Part shown: in pieces, positions 1 to 9,624 of the stretch
Numbering within the stretch: the stretch's first letter is position 1
Layout of the letters: each line of letters starts with the position of its first letter
Assembly: GCF_001039355.2 (NCBI RefSeq)
Contig: NW_019775269.1
Span: 340,952-366,381 of the forward strand
DNA from: Lingula anatina
Taxonomy: Eukaryota > Brachiopoda > Lingulata > Lingulida > Lingulidae
Length of the DNA: 25,430 nt
Direction: 5' to 3'
The notes under the pieces: model-generated
Told to the model about the DNA's origin: nothing
The model's input: only the letters and a program-made list of their open reading frames with translations
Databases searched by the model: none
Program-made: the position numbers and the translations under genes

Positions 1-214
1 CTTTGATCCGCCGTTGCGCATACATGTACATGTAGTTGACTTAACTTTGTCGGCCATCCGAGTTAAACTCCCTAACTATTCAGGCCAGTTAAGAGCCCCC
101 TGTCACTTAAGTCACCCTGCCTATCTGTCTGTCTGTCTGTCTGTCTGTCCACATGTCTTTTTGACATTGTGTATCTGTTCTTGACTCAGTTTATCAATGA
201 AATGCATATTACAG
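1..214 (+). other. Intron sequence upstream of the first visible exon, with a (TCTG)n tract
   Basis: No exon with family similarity is visible here. A tctg tetranucleotide repeat runs from about 125 to 149. The intron ends with the acceptor atattacag at 214. The sequence differs from what precedes the second copy at 4480. Confidence 0.6.
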
Positions 215-3140
215 TGGCCTGTACGAGAAAACGTCGCTGTTGCCGCCTTAGCATTATGTGTGATCGGGGAAGCCTGTATCTCTCCCAATTTGGCTGTCCT
301 GGGCGTCACGCAGTTATCCAAATGTGAGCACAACTGTGAATTATTCATGCACATGTGAGTTATGACTAAGATTTATATACAATATACAAACGGGACGTGA
401 ATCTCGTGAATGGAGAGCGCTAGTTCTCTGTCTCTCATATATATGTAATAGTATATAAATCATTTCTGTTGTATCGCGCGCGCGCGCGCGCGTGTGTGTG
501 TGTTAAATGGTGCAAATTTACCTTGATATACATACAAACTAAATGATATAATAATGATCTGTTGTAAGATTGCAACTTCAAGTGACTTCGATTCGACCCG
601 ACTCATTTTAGACTTGCAAAGATGTACGAAGAGACTGAAAACTAATTATGTATAGCATCAACGATGCATGCCAATGAAATCTTTGAAATAAGTCATATAA
701 TTTATCACAAGGTTATATTTATCACGGAACTGTGGCGCATTCCTCGTGAACACACTTCTAGCGTTCGAGATTGGCCTGTCCAACAAGGGAGAATACTGGA
801 AGAATTTCTTGCCGAGTTTGGTGGCGACGGCCTTAGCGTTCGTTATTTACTTGACTGGACTAAGGATATTCAAATTGGATACGAAGTCTGAAGGTAAATA
901 CGAAGTTTGAAGGTATATATTAATGACATATTTTGGTGTTAGGTATTTTCATATATTACTTTTATCAAATTCTACAGGTACTGTAGATGCTTTACATTTA
1001 AAGATGTAAAGTGGTTACGTGTATGTTTTCTTATCATCAGTTCTAGGTAAGGAATAAGAAACGAAATATTTCTGCATTGCTTTTTGTTTCATTAACACGC
1101 AATTTGAGATAATGTGCTACCACATATCGCAGTAAATTGGAGAACACAGAAGTAGACAGATGCAAATACCTGACACTAGTTGCCGGCGACAGTATAGCTT
1201 TATTTGCAAATGTATTTGTAATGTATTACCTATACAACCGTGGTTATAAATATCCGAAAAGATTCAGTCGCTATAAATGCGGCCTCTTTGCTTTACTTTT
1301 TAAATTCCATTCATAAAAAAGCACCCTGCGTTTTAGATACATTAATTATCCACGGCATCCTGACTATTAGAGACTATCGAGATCGTTAGCCATCGTCAGT
1401 TCTCTTAAACTCGGGATGAACGATTCTTTCACATTCCTTTGAGATATACTGTATATTTATATTATTTTATACAGCGGGTTCTGAGACATGCAGAAGTTTT
1501 TATTTATTGGCCTGTCATTTTGGTTGGCTAAAGCAATCCCGGACAGAGCAGAGTTATACCCTCACATCTCATATCCAAGACAGAAAAGAAACAGCTTTTG
1601 TCAATCTAAAAAAGCTTGTCAAGATAGTGCTGGTGAATTCCTCTGTCTTTGGCTTCAACATAATATATTCTCAGGTGAGTGTTGGTCCATCACGGTCCAT
1701 CTTGGTCAAACATGGAATAAAAGACACCTGTTGGCAAAAATAGGAAAAATTCCCAAATATTTTAAAAAGAACATAGAAAAGTATTTTGCAAAACATTGCT
1801 ATTTGATGCCAACTTGAGACATAAATAGGTTTTTAAAGTTGTAAAGATAGTACATGTAAGTAACATACATGTACGTAGGCCATGACCTGAGAATAATCAG
1901 GAACATGATCATAGAGCCGCCAACCTCCTTCAAATACTTTGAGGAAACTTCGTGAAAAGTCTCTGCAAGTTACGATTTTTTTCTAAGAACTGATAGCCGT
2001 TATAACCACCATATGATATATGCATTTATTTTCTGCCTTTTTGTATGGAGATGTTAACAACATACGGAATCCAGGCCGACAGCGTGCTCTCTCCGCAGCA
2101 CATCCGGGCACCTTGCGCATTCATGACCAGCTTCAATGACACCACGGTCATCATCCTGGTGGCAGTCATCCTGGCCATGTTCAGCTCGAGACTTCGGTGG
2201 AGGAAACTAAAAGTAGACTTGTTTTCAAGAATGGGTAATGATATTTTGGCTTCCATAGCGACACCAGAAAACACCAGTGCTGATAGCCTACCCCATGTAG
2301 GGGCGGCTCCAGAGATATTTTCTGACAGTCTTCCAAATTATCTTTGTTGATCCATGACGACATAATGGTTAATTCGATGTTCATGATAGTGATAGTGTAA
2401 GATAATTTAATTGATATAATATATTAATGCCATATAACTCCATGTTTGGCACCGCATATTAGGAATTCAAAAATCAAAACAAACAACTTTGGCTTATCTG
2501 GCATGTTGTCAAACGACATATACTTGACTTTTATAGTATCCGATCTTTAGTTCCAAGATTTTATTATTATTATTTATTCAGGTATTGGTTTGGTGTGTGC
2601 TGTATTATCAGCCTTTGTTGCCATTGTCCTGGAGTTCGAGAGAAAGAAGGACTGCAAAGCAAACCATGGAGTTTCTTCGTTATCGGTTTTTGTTCTCATT
2701 CCCCAGTACGCAATGATAGGATTGGGAGAAATATTGACATTGGTATCCGGTATGAAAAAAAAGTAGAGAGAGAGAGAGACATCCAAATGACTGTGCGTTA
2801 AACGTACTTAAGTTAGTACCAGCCCATTATAAAATAATAGCTTACACCTTTGAATATTTCAAATTCTAGCTCTTTTTGAACACTTTAACTATTAGTATCT
2901 ATAGAATTGATAACTTCATGAAAACGTATGATATATGTACTTCACAGAAAATCGTTTCAGTAGTATGTTGAAAATATTTTAATGTCCAAATTATTACCTC
3001 TAATTCAGGGATGCAGTTGGCGTACCTGGGCGCCCCTAAAGGACTTCGGTGCACGTCGCTGGGGCTTCTGAAAACTGCTTTAGGTCTGGGGGATTTCACT
3101 GCGTATGGTGTGCTTGAACTGCTAGAGCGCTATAATCCAG
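215..3140 (+). CDS. SLC15-like (POT family) transporter, first copy of a six-exon block; no start or stop
   Basis: Six exons are supported: 215-354, 712-893, 1475-1674, 2051-2234, 2582-2749 and 3009-3140. All have AG/GT borders and phases that join without a stop. The product is the second half of a proton-coupled oligopeptide/histidine transporter, a multi-pass membrane protein. Family landmarks in order are the diverged GIKP region (CVIGEACISPNLAVLGVTQL), a LYLSRNCGAFL segment matching the N-x-G signature, LVKIVLVNSSVFGF followed by YSQMLTTYGIQADS (TM7), IPQYAMIGLGEILTL (TM10, with its Glu) and GMQLAYLGAPKGLRC (TM11). Exon 6 ends in phase 1 and no terminal exon was found before 4480. Upstream exons are outside the window. 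Compared with the copy at 4504, exon 1 is identical, most coding differences are silent and none is disabling. The family call is firm. SLC15A4 as the nearest member is inferred from motif style. Confidence 0.8.
475..503. repeat. (CG)n(TG)n alternating purine-pyrimidine tract
   Basis: An uninterrupted run of CG dinucleotides passes into TG dinucleotides inside the first intron of copy 1. The same place in copy 2 (4761-4797) is a pure, longer GT run. Such tracts can adopt Z-DNA in principle, but no function is shown here. Confidence 0.9.
2299..2362 (+). mobile_element. Fragment of a GGGGCGG-ended repeat in the copy 1 intron
   Basis: Starting at aggggcggctccagagatat, this segment resembles the left half of the inverted-repeat element at 24834-25004. 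Shared phrases include gtcttccaaattatcttt. The right inverted end is not found, so this is a one-sided remnant inserted in an intron of the transporter. Confidence 0.55.
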
Positions 3141-3692
3141 GTAGATATCTTGAAAACTGTCCTCACAAGGTATTTCAATCGTCTTTGTACAAGCCTGTCT
3201 AAAAAATCACTGGTGTTTCTGACGTTGTGGATAAAAAGAGTGGCTGGTATAAACACCTTGACTTGGTGCGTGAAGCGAGAATGCTTTGTTAATCCTAATA
3301 GCATAATTGTTGAGTAGGCAGATATGTGTTTCGACTTTTCCAAAACTTTCAATGAATGACCTTGCATTAAACCTTTACAATGATATCACTTATAAAGGAA
3401 TCGGTATGTTAAGTAGGGTTTTAAGGTACTAAAAATATGGCATAAACGTTTGTTAAGATACTTCATGGTATATTACCACTTCATAGGATAAGAATTACTA
3501 CTTCATGATAGAAGGCGACTTCATTGGTTAAAAAATAAGGACCCTTAGGAGACTTCGTAGTATATTACCACTTCATGGTACATTGTATCCAAACATGTTT
3601 CAGTTCTGGTTGGATGTGGAAATTAGGCGTAAAAGTCGATATGATGTTTCATCCTAGACCATGATTTCCAGAGTGACGCGTGTATTTGAAAT

Positions 3693-3693
<1 letters not shown>

Positions 3694-3741
<48 letters not shown>

Positions 3742-3750
3742 GGGGGGGGG
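3694..3750. repeat. (GT)n microsatellite followed by a G run
   Basis: GT dinucleotides run from 3694 to 3738, followed by an A and 11 consecutive G. It produces a spurious valine/cysteine-rich reading frame. Confidence 0.95.
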
Positions 3751-4330
3751 ATAACATTACTCACTCACATGATAGTGCGTATTTTACCTCGTTGGAGTTT
3801 AATGAAGCTGTTATTTTCAGATGTTCTCGTAGATACCCGTGAGATTAACTTCTATAAATAATGTACTTTATTTCAAGAGCTCCGGTCCAGTGACGGAAAG
3901 CATAAAGCTAGTTTTTTGTTTTACCCATTTAGTTTTTAGATTTGTCAGATTTCAGGACGATTAAAAACTGACAATATTTGGACGTTGAATCATGATCGGT
4001 CTAAGGCACTAGATGTAAAAGACAAACGAAGTGTCTAAATAAACACAGGGCATAAAACTGACCATGTGTGGTTTGATTGACGGCGCAGGTTTATAGATGT
4101 GACTAGTACACAGTAGCAAGAATGTATGTCTTTCCACTGTAGGTAGAGAACTCTGCTAGGCAGAGAGGTTTTAATTTTGCTCCACACTAGGTGTACATTA
4201 ATGTCTTTAACAAACCGTCTATTCCATTATTCGTGTTATAGAAGTATCTCTTTTGTATTGAAACGGTCAACTGTCCAGATAGATGTTGGGGAGAATGAAA
4301 TGCTGGGGATTCATAAAACTGGTGTAGAGC

Positions 4331-4410
4331 CGCATTTTGCAACTGCAACGCATTTTGCAACCAAAGAAAATCGTGAAAACGAATTTTTCAACCGGAACGC
4401 ATTTTGCAAC
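4331..4410. repeat. Three copies of the 13-mer cgcattttgcaac
   Basis: Exact copies start at 4331, 4349 and 4398, with related partial phrases between them (gcaactgc, tttttcaacc). They lie in the unique stretch just before the N. No known element was recognised. Confidence 0.8.
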
Positions 4411-4478
4411 CAGAATTTTTTCTTAGTCAATAAATAGCTAGTGTGAATTTCTATAGAGGTAGAATTGGAATGGGGAGG

Positions 4479-4479
4479 N
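4479..4479. other. Ambiguous base (N) at the duplication junction
   Basis: A single N interrupts the sequence, between a stretch unique to the first unit and the first bases of the second repeat unit. It could be a one-base gap placeholder left by scaffolding or local gap filling, or an unresolved base. Its position weakens any claim that the two repeat units are truly adjacent in the genome. Confidence 0.95.
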
Positions 4480-4503
4480 GTATCAATGAAATGCATATTA
4501 CAG

Positions 4504-4758
4504 TGGCCTGTACGAGAAAACGTCGCTGTTGCCGCCTTAGCATTATGTGTGATCGGGGAAGCCTGTATCTCTCCCAATTTGGCTGTCCTGGGCGTCACGC
4601 AGTTATCCAAATGTGAGCACAACTGTGAATTATTCATGCACATGTGAGTTATGACTATGATTTATATACAATATACAAACGGGACGTGAATATCGTGAAT
4701 AGAGAGCGCTAGTTCTCTGTCTGTTACATGTAATAGTATATCAACCATTTCTGTCGTA

Positions 4759-4798
<40 letters not shown>

Positions 4799-7700
4799 AA
4801 TGGTGCAAATTTACCTTGATATACTTACAAACTAAATGATATGATAATGATCTGTTGTAATATTGCAACTTCAAGTAACTTAACTGACTCGACAATGCTA
4901 AAATTAGACTGGCAAAAATGTTAGAAGAGACTGAAAACTGGATGTGTAGCATCAACGATGCACGCCGATGAAATCTTTGAAATAAGTCATATAATTTATC
5001 ACAAGGTTATATTTATCACGGAACTGTGGCGCGTTCCTCGTGAACACACTTCTAGCGTTCGAGATTGGCCTGTCCAACAAGGGAGAATACTGGAAGAATT
5101 TTTTGCCGAGTTTAGTGGCGACGGCCTTAGCGTTCGTTATTTACTTGACTGGACTAAGGATATTCAAATTGGATACGAAGTCTGAAGGTAAATACGAAGT
5201 TTGAATTCCATTCATAAAAAAGCACCCTGCGTTTTAGATTCATTTATTATCCACGGCATCGTGACTATCAGAGACTGTCGAGATCGTTAGCCATCGTCAG
5301 CTCTCTTAAACTCGGGATGAACGATTCTTTCACATTCCTTTTAGATATATATTTATATTATTTTATACAGCGGGTTCTGAGACATGCAGAAGTTTTTATT
5401 TATTGGCCAGTCATGTTGGTTGGCTAAAGCAATCCCGGACAGAGCAGAGTTATACCCTCACATCTCATATTCAAGACAGAAAAGAAACAGCTTTTGACAA
5501 TCTAAAAAAGCTTGTCAAGATAGTGCTGGTGAATTCCTCAGTCTTTGGCTTCAACATTATATACTCACAGGTGAGTGTTGGTCCATCACGGTCCATCTTG
5601 GTCAAACATGGAATAAAAGACACCTTTTGGCAAAAATAGGGAAAATTCCCAAACATTTTAAAAAGAACCTAGAACAGTTTTTATCAAAACATTGCTATTT
5701 GATGCCAACTTGAGACATAAATAGGTTAAGTTGTAAAGATAGTACATGTAAGTGACACCCGTGGATCATCTGAGAATAATCAAGAATATGATCATAGAGC
5801 CGTCAGCCTCCTTCGATATTTTGAAAAAAAAAAAAAAAAACATCGCGAAAAGTCTTATCAAGTTCCGATTTTTTTCCCTAAGAACTGATAGCTGTTATAA
5901 CCACCATATGATATATGCATTTATTTTCTGCCTTTTTGTATGGAGATGTTAACAACATACGGAATCCAGGCCGACAGCGTGCTCTCTCCGCAGCACATCC
6001 GGGCACCTTGCGCATTCATGTCTAGCTTCAATGACACCACGGTCATCATCCTGGTGGCAGTCATCCTGGCCATGTTCAGCTCGAGACTTCGGTGGAGGAA
6101 ACTAAAAGTGGACTTGTTTTCAAGAATGGGTAATGATATTTTTGGCTTCCATAGCGACACCAGTAAACACCAGTGCTGATAGCCTACCCCATGTAGGGGC
6201 GGCTCCAGAGATATTTTCTGACAGTCTTCCAAATTATCTTTGTTGATCCATGACGACATAATGGTTAATTCGATGTTCAAGATAGTGATAGTGTAAGATA
6301 ATTTAATTGATATAATATATCAATGCCATATAACTCCATGTTTGGCACCGCATATTAGGAATTTAAAAATCAAAACAAACAACTTTGGCTTATCTGGCAT
6401 GTTGTCAAACGACAGTAGGCCTAAAACGATTGTCACAACCAGAGCACTGTTGTCATTAATATAGTAACATCTAATACAATTTCCTGTTCACATATTGTAA
6501 CGTTCAATGCTTATTTAGAGTGAAGGGTTCATTCTCAACTGTCTCAGTGACTACAAGCATACATAAAGATTGTGTATATATACGTGACTTTTATAGTATC
6601 CGATCTTTAGTTCCAAGATTTTATTATTATTATTATTATTTATTCAGGTATTGGTTTGGTGTGTGCTGTATTATCAGCCTTTGTTGCCATTGTCCTGGAG
6701 TTCGAGAGAAAGAAGGACTGCAAAGCAAACCATGGAGTTTCTTCGTTATCGGTTTTTGTTCTCATTCCCCAGTACGCAATGATAGGATTGGGAGAAATAT
6801 TGACATTGGTATCAGGTATGAAAAAAAAGTAGAGAGAGAGAGACATCCAAATGACTGTGCGTTAAACGTACTTAAGTTAGTACCAGCCCATTATAAAATA
6901 ATAGCTTACACCTTTGAATATTTCAAATTCTAGCTCTTTTTGAACACTTTAACTATTAGTATCTATAGAATTGATAACTTCATGAAAACGTATGATATAT
7001 GTACTTCACAGAAAATCGTTTCAGTAGTATGTTGAAAATATTTTAATGTCCAAATTATTACCTCTAATTCAGGGATGCAGTTGGCGTACCTGGGCGCCCC
7101 TAAAGGACTTCGGTGCACGTCGCTGGGGCTTCTGAAAACTGCTTTAGGTCTGGGGGATTTCACTGCGTATGGTGTGCTTGAACTGCTAGAGCGCTTTAAT
7201 CCAGGTAGATATCTTGAAAACTGTCCTCACAAGGTATTTCAATCGTCTTTGTACAAGCCTGTCTAAAAAATCACTGGTGTTTCTGACGTTGTGGATAAAA
7301 AGAGTGGCTGGTATAAACACCTTGACTTGGTGCGTGAAGCGAGAATACTTTGTTAATCCTAATAGCATAATTGTTGAGTAGGCAGATATGTATTTCGACT
7401 TTTCCAAAACTTTCAATGAATGACCTTGCATTAAACCTTTACAATGATATCACTTATAAAGGAATCGGTATGTTAAGTAGGGTTTTAAGGTACTAAAAAT
7501 CTGGCATAAAATTTCTTTTAAAATCCTTAATATATAATCCGAGAAGAGTGCCCGACGGTTTTTATTTTACAAAGCAATGCTTAAAGTACAACCACTTCCA
7601 TCTGAATAATAGAAAGAAGGCTATATTCAGTCACACCTAGAAGTGCACATCTAGCTCAATGTTATATAATCGGTTTCAATTTTGTTCCCTCTAGATTGGT

Positions 7701-7945
7701 ATGACCATCACGACAGATGCATGAGCCTTAACTTGGGCCGCACTGACGACTACTTGCTGTTTTTAGTGGGTCTCCTAGTGGGTTGCTTTATTTTCTTTCT
7801 CATCGTGGCCCGGTACGTCAGCACAAGCGATCGTATTAGTTCAAGGACACGCCGAAATGCGACGACGTTACTGGGAGTGACGTCACAAAGAACTACATCA
7901 AAAGTCTCTGTAAATAATTCAAATGTTTATAAAGAGAAAGACTGA
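4504..7945 (+). CDS. SLC15-like (POT family) transporter, second copy with terminal exon; 5' partial
   Basis: Seven exons are supported: 4504-4643, 5006-5187, 5371-5570, 5946-6129, 6648-6815, 7073-7204 and 7695-7945 (TGA at 7943-7945). They encode about 418 C-terminal residues. The first six match the block at 215-3140 in length and phase. The extra last exon starts DWYDHHDRCMSLNLG, then carries a hydrophobic stretch (YLLFLVGLLVGCFIFFLIVA) that is the last membrane helix, and a basic Ser/Thr-rich tail. This layout matches POT/SLC15A4-type transporters, which move di/tripeptides and histidine with protons, SLC15A4 itself in endolysosomal membranes. The substrate here is inferred only. The TM7 YSQ and TM10 Glu (PQYAMIGLGE) are kept. 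The amino-terminal exons (TM1-TM3) are not in this copy, so it depends on exons upstream of the window. A possible AATAAA lies at 8995-9000, about 1 kb after the stop. Confidence 0.85.
4761..4797. repeat. (GT)n microsatellite in copy 2
   Basis: A pure GT run of about 36 bases. It sits at the position equivalent to the mixed CG/TG tract of copy 1. Confidence 0.95.
6194..6258 (+). mobile_element. Same repeat fragment in the copy 2 intron
   Basis: This is the equivalent of 2299-2362 within the second unit. The insertion therefore predates the split between the two copies. Confidence 0.55.
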
Positions 7946-9217
7946 AATGCAGCCATTTCTGAAAGGTTGCCCATGCTCTTGTCAAATCTTACACGATGTC
8001 GATTTATTTATCTGCTGAGTGATGACTTTCTAGTGTGATGTCACTTGCAGCTAAAATTGCGTAATATTTAAATGGGGTAGGGCAATTCAAGACAATTATA
8101 AGAACACAGTTTTAACAAATACTTAGACCCAGTTGGAAATTGCATTCCAAGAAAAAATTATGTAGGCTCTGTTTGTAAGACCTAGAATCCTTCTTAAATA
8201 CAACACAAATGCCACACCACCGCATAGCCTCTATTTATCTATAGCATATTTTCTGTTCCTGTAAATAATTTCCTATTCTTATATCTTAAGGATGATGGAA
8301 AGGAAAACCATTATCGTGATAGTCATTTTTGAATCACTCAGTACACGTTACTGGCATTATACGGTAGTTCTCCGAGCTTTCGGAGAACATGTCTGTCTCC
8401 TTGAGTGACCTAAATGAGTAGTATACGATATTTGTCTTAATTGCAGGTTTAAATACCAATTTCATCGTGTTATATGAATCATATAATTAATAATAATTTT
8501 GAATCTTTGGTTATCATGTTGACTATAATAGTCAAAGCTAGTTATAGCTCAATTGAAGTTCAATATCTGTAGCACCAATATAAGGACATTTAGGTGAAAA
8601 AAAAGGAAATATTATATTGACGACGCAGACTTTATTCAAAAGACCAGCTATATATTCGTTTTAAATCGATCACTTAATGTAAACTTTCTCATTCGCATCC
8701 TTGCACGCTACTGACTGCGCCGTGACACACTAGAAGATATAGTTTTTCTGCTGAACACAGTTAACAGGTACCAATTCAAGTTCGGTCGTGTCGCTTTCAT
8801 TGATGGGTCTGCTCGGAAAGTTCCGAGTAAGACGACTTCAGATGCTTTTATTTTCATTCTGTTTTGGACTGAGATAACGTTTGGTTTCACCTTTGACGTT
8901 ATAGAGCACGATGAGGTCCACAGCTGTTCACACCTGGATCAAAGGCGGTATACAACAGGCGTGTTTTAGTTTAAGGAAGATTTTAAGAAGACTGAATAAA
9001 TTAAAAAAAAAAAACATTCAAGTGTGGCCCGATCTACCGGTGAATTCAGGATCATTTAGTGCCGAGTCTTGTAGTTGGATAGGCCTGATGTAAGTAAGTT
9101 CCAGTATAATATTTCACCTAGAACCAACGCTTTTTCCAGAATCGGGGTACTGGCCGTCCAAAATTGCCATCTGTAATTTCCTTCAAAATTTCAGGGCGTC
9201 AATCTTTCCCAAGTGCC

Positions 9218-9239
9218 GGGAGCGGGGGTGGGGGTGGGG
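9218..9239 (+). other. G-rich tract with quadruplex-type spacing
   Basis: Four runs of three or more G are separated by loops of one to three bases (ggg-agc-ggggg-t-ggggg-t-gggg). It fits the standard G-quadruplex pattern. No role is known and it is far from any exon. Confidence 0.6.
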
Positions 9240-9569
9240 TAAAAGTTAAAATAATTTTTAAAAAATTTAAAATAAAAAAAATTCATTGAAGAGGGAGGTT
9301 TAAAATAAATACATATAGTATATTTATTTAACTAAGGGCTTACTGACACAAACTTTGGGTACTTATGCAGATTATGCCTGCTTATATCGAGCTAAATTCT
9401 AAATAACGTCGCGATACTGTTGTGCGATGTGGTTTGCGGCAGTTATCCTCGGCAGTTGTCAGAAAATATATACATGTAGACTGAAGAACAGTTGATCGAT
9501 GTAGGATTATTACGCCTTCTTTCTATCCTCTTCGTCATATCCAAAAAACAAACAAACAAAAAAACAAGC

Positions 9570-9596
9570 AAAAAAAAAAAAAAAAAAAAAAAAAAA
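9570..9596 (+). repeat. Poly-A run
   Basis: A pure A run of about 27 bases follows an A-rich caaacaaac stretch. It could be the tail of an old retroposed copy, but no target-site duplication or body of an element was identified. Confidence 0.7.
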
Positions 9597-9601
9597 CATT
9601 G

Positions 9602-9624
9602 TACGCACGGTGCCTCCGTGCGTA
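9602..9624. repeat. Perfect 9-bp inverted repeat with 5-base loop
   Basis: Arms tacgcacgg and ccgtgcgta flank the loop tgcct. It lies five bases after the poly-A run. It may be part of a transposable element. There is no U-run, and terminator logic does not apply in this eukaryotic setting. Confidence 0.7.

Larger units (their letters stand above)
192..3446 (+). repeat. First unit of a ~3 kb direct duplication
   Basis: This stretch, exons and introns alike, is repeated at 4481-7510. Identity starts at tatcaatgaaatgcatatta, 22 bases before the first exon, and ends after ggtactaaaaat, beyond which the copies diverge. Differences are scattered substitutions plus large indels. About 393 bases near 912-1304 are missing from the second unit, and about 165 bases in the second unit (6413-6580) are missing here. 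High intronic similarity means the copies are recent duplicates or two alleles. Confidence 0.9.
3141..4480 (+). other. Intron or intergenic stretch after copy 1; unique from 3447
   Basis: After the shared segment ends at about 3446, this stretch has no match in copy 2 and no terminal exon that I can recognise. It holds a long GT microsatellite followed by a run of 11 G (3694-3750). It also holds an imperfect direct repeat around the phrase tatattaccacttcat (about 3462-3485 and 3552-3576) and three copies of a 13-mer near 4331-4410. Confidence 0.6.
4481..7510 (+). repeat. Second unit of the ~3 kb direct duplication
   Basis: This is the partner of 192-3446. Its left edge lies one or two bases after the N at 4479, the only ambiguous base in the window. 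That coincidence suggests a contig join or collapsed gap at this point. The right edge lies inside the intron before the terminal exon. Confidence 0.9.

Noticed and set aside
664-891. 75-codon open frame (and its twin at 4958-5185) as a separate gene
   Set aside because: It is out of frame with the transporter exon at 712-893, which has splice borders, matching phases and POT motifs. Differences between the copies are silent in the exon frame, not in this one.
5921-6280. 119-codon minus-strand frame
   Set aside because: It is antisense to transporter exon 4 and the GGGGCGG repeat fragment. Part of its sequence recurs only because the repeat does.
6520-6933. 137-codon plus-strand frame
   Set aside because: It overlaps exon 5 of copy 2 in the wrong frame and includes a poly-Tyr stretch from the TTA microsatellite.
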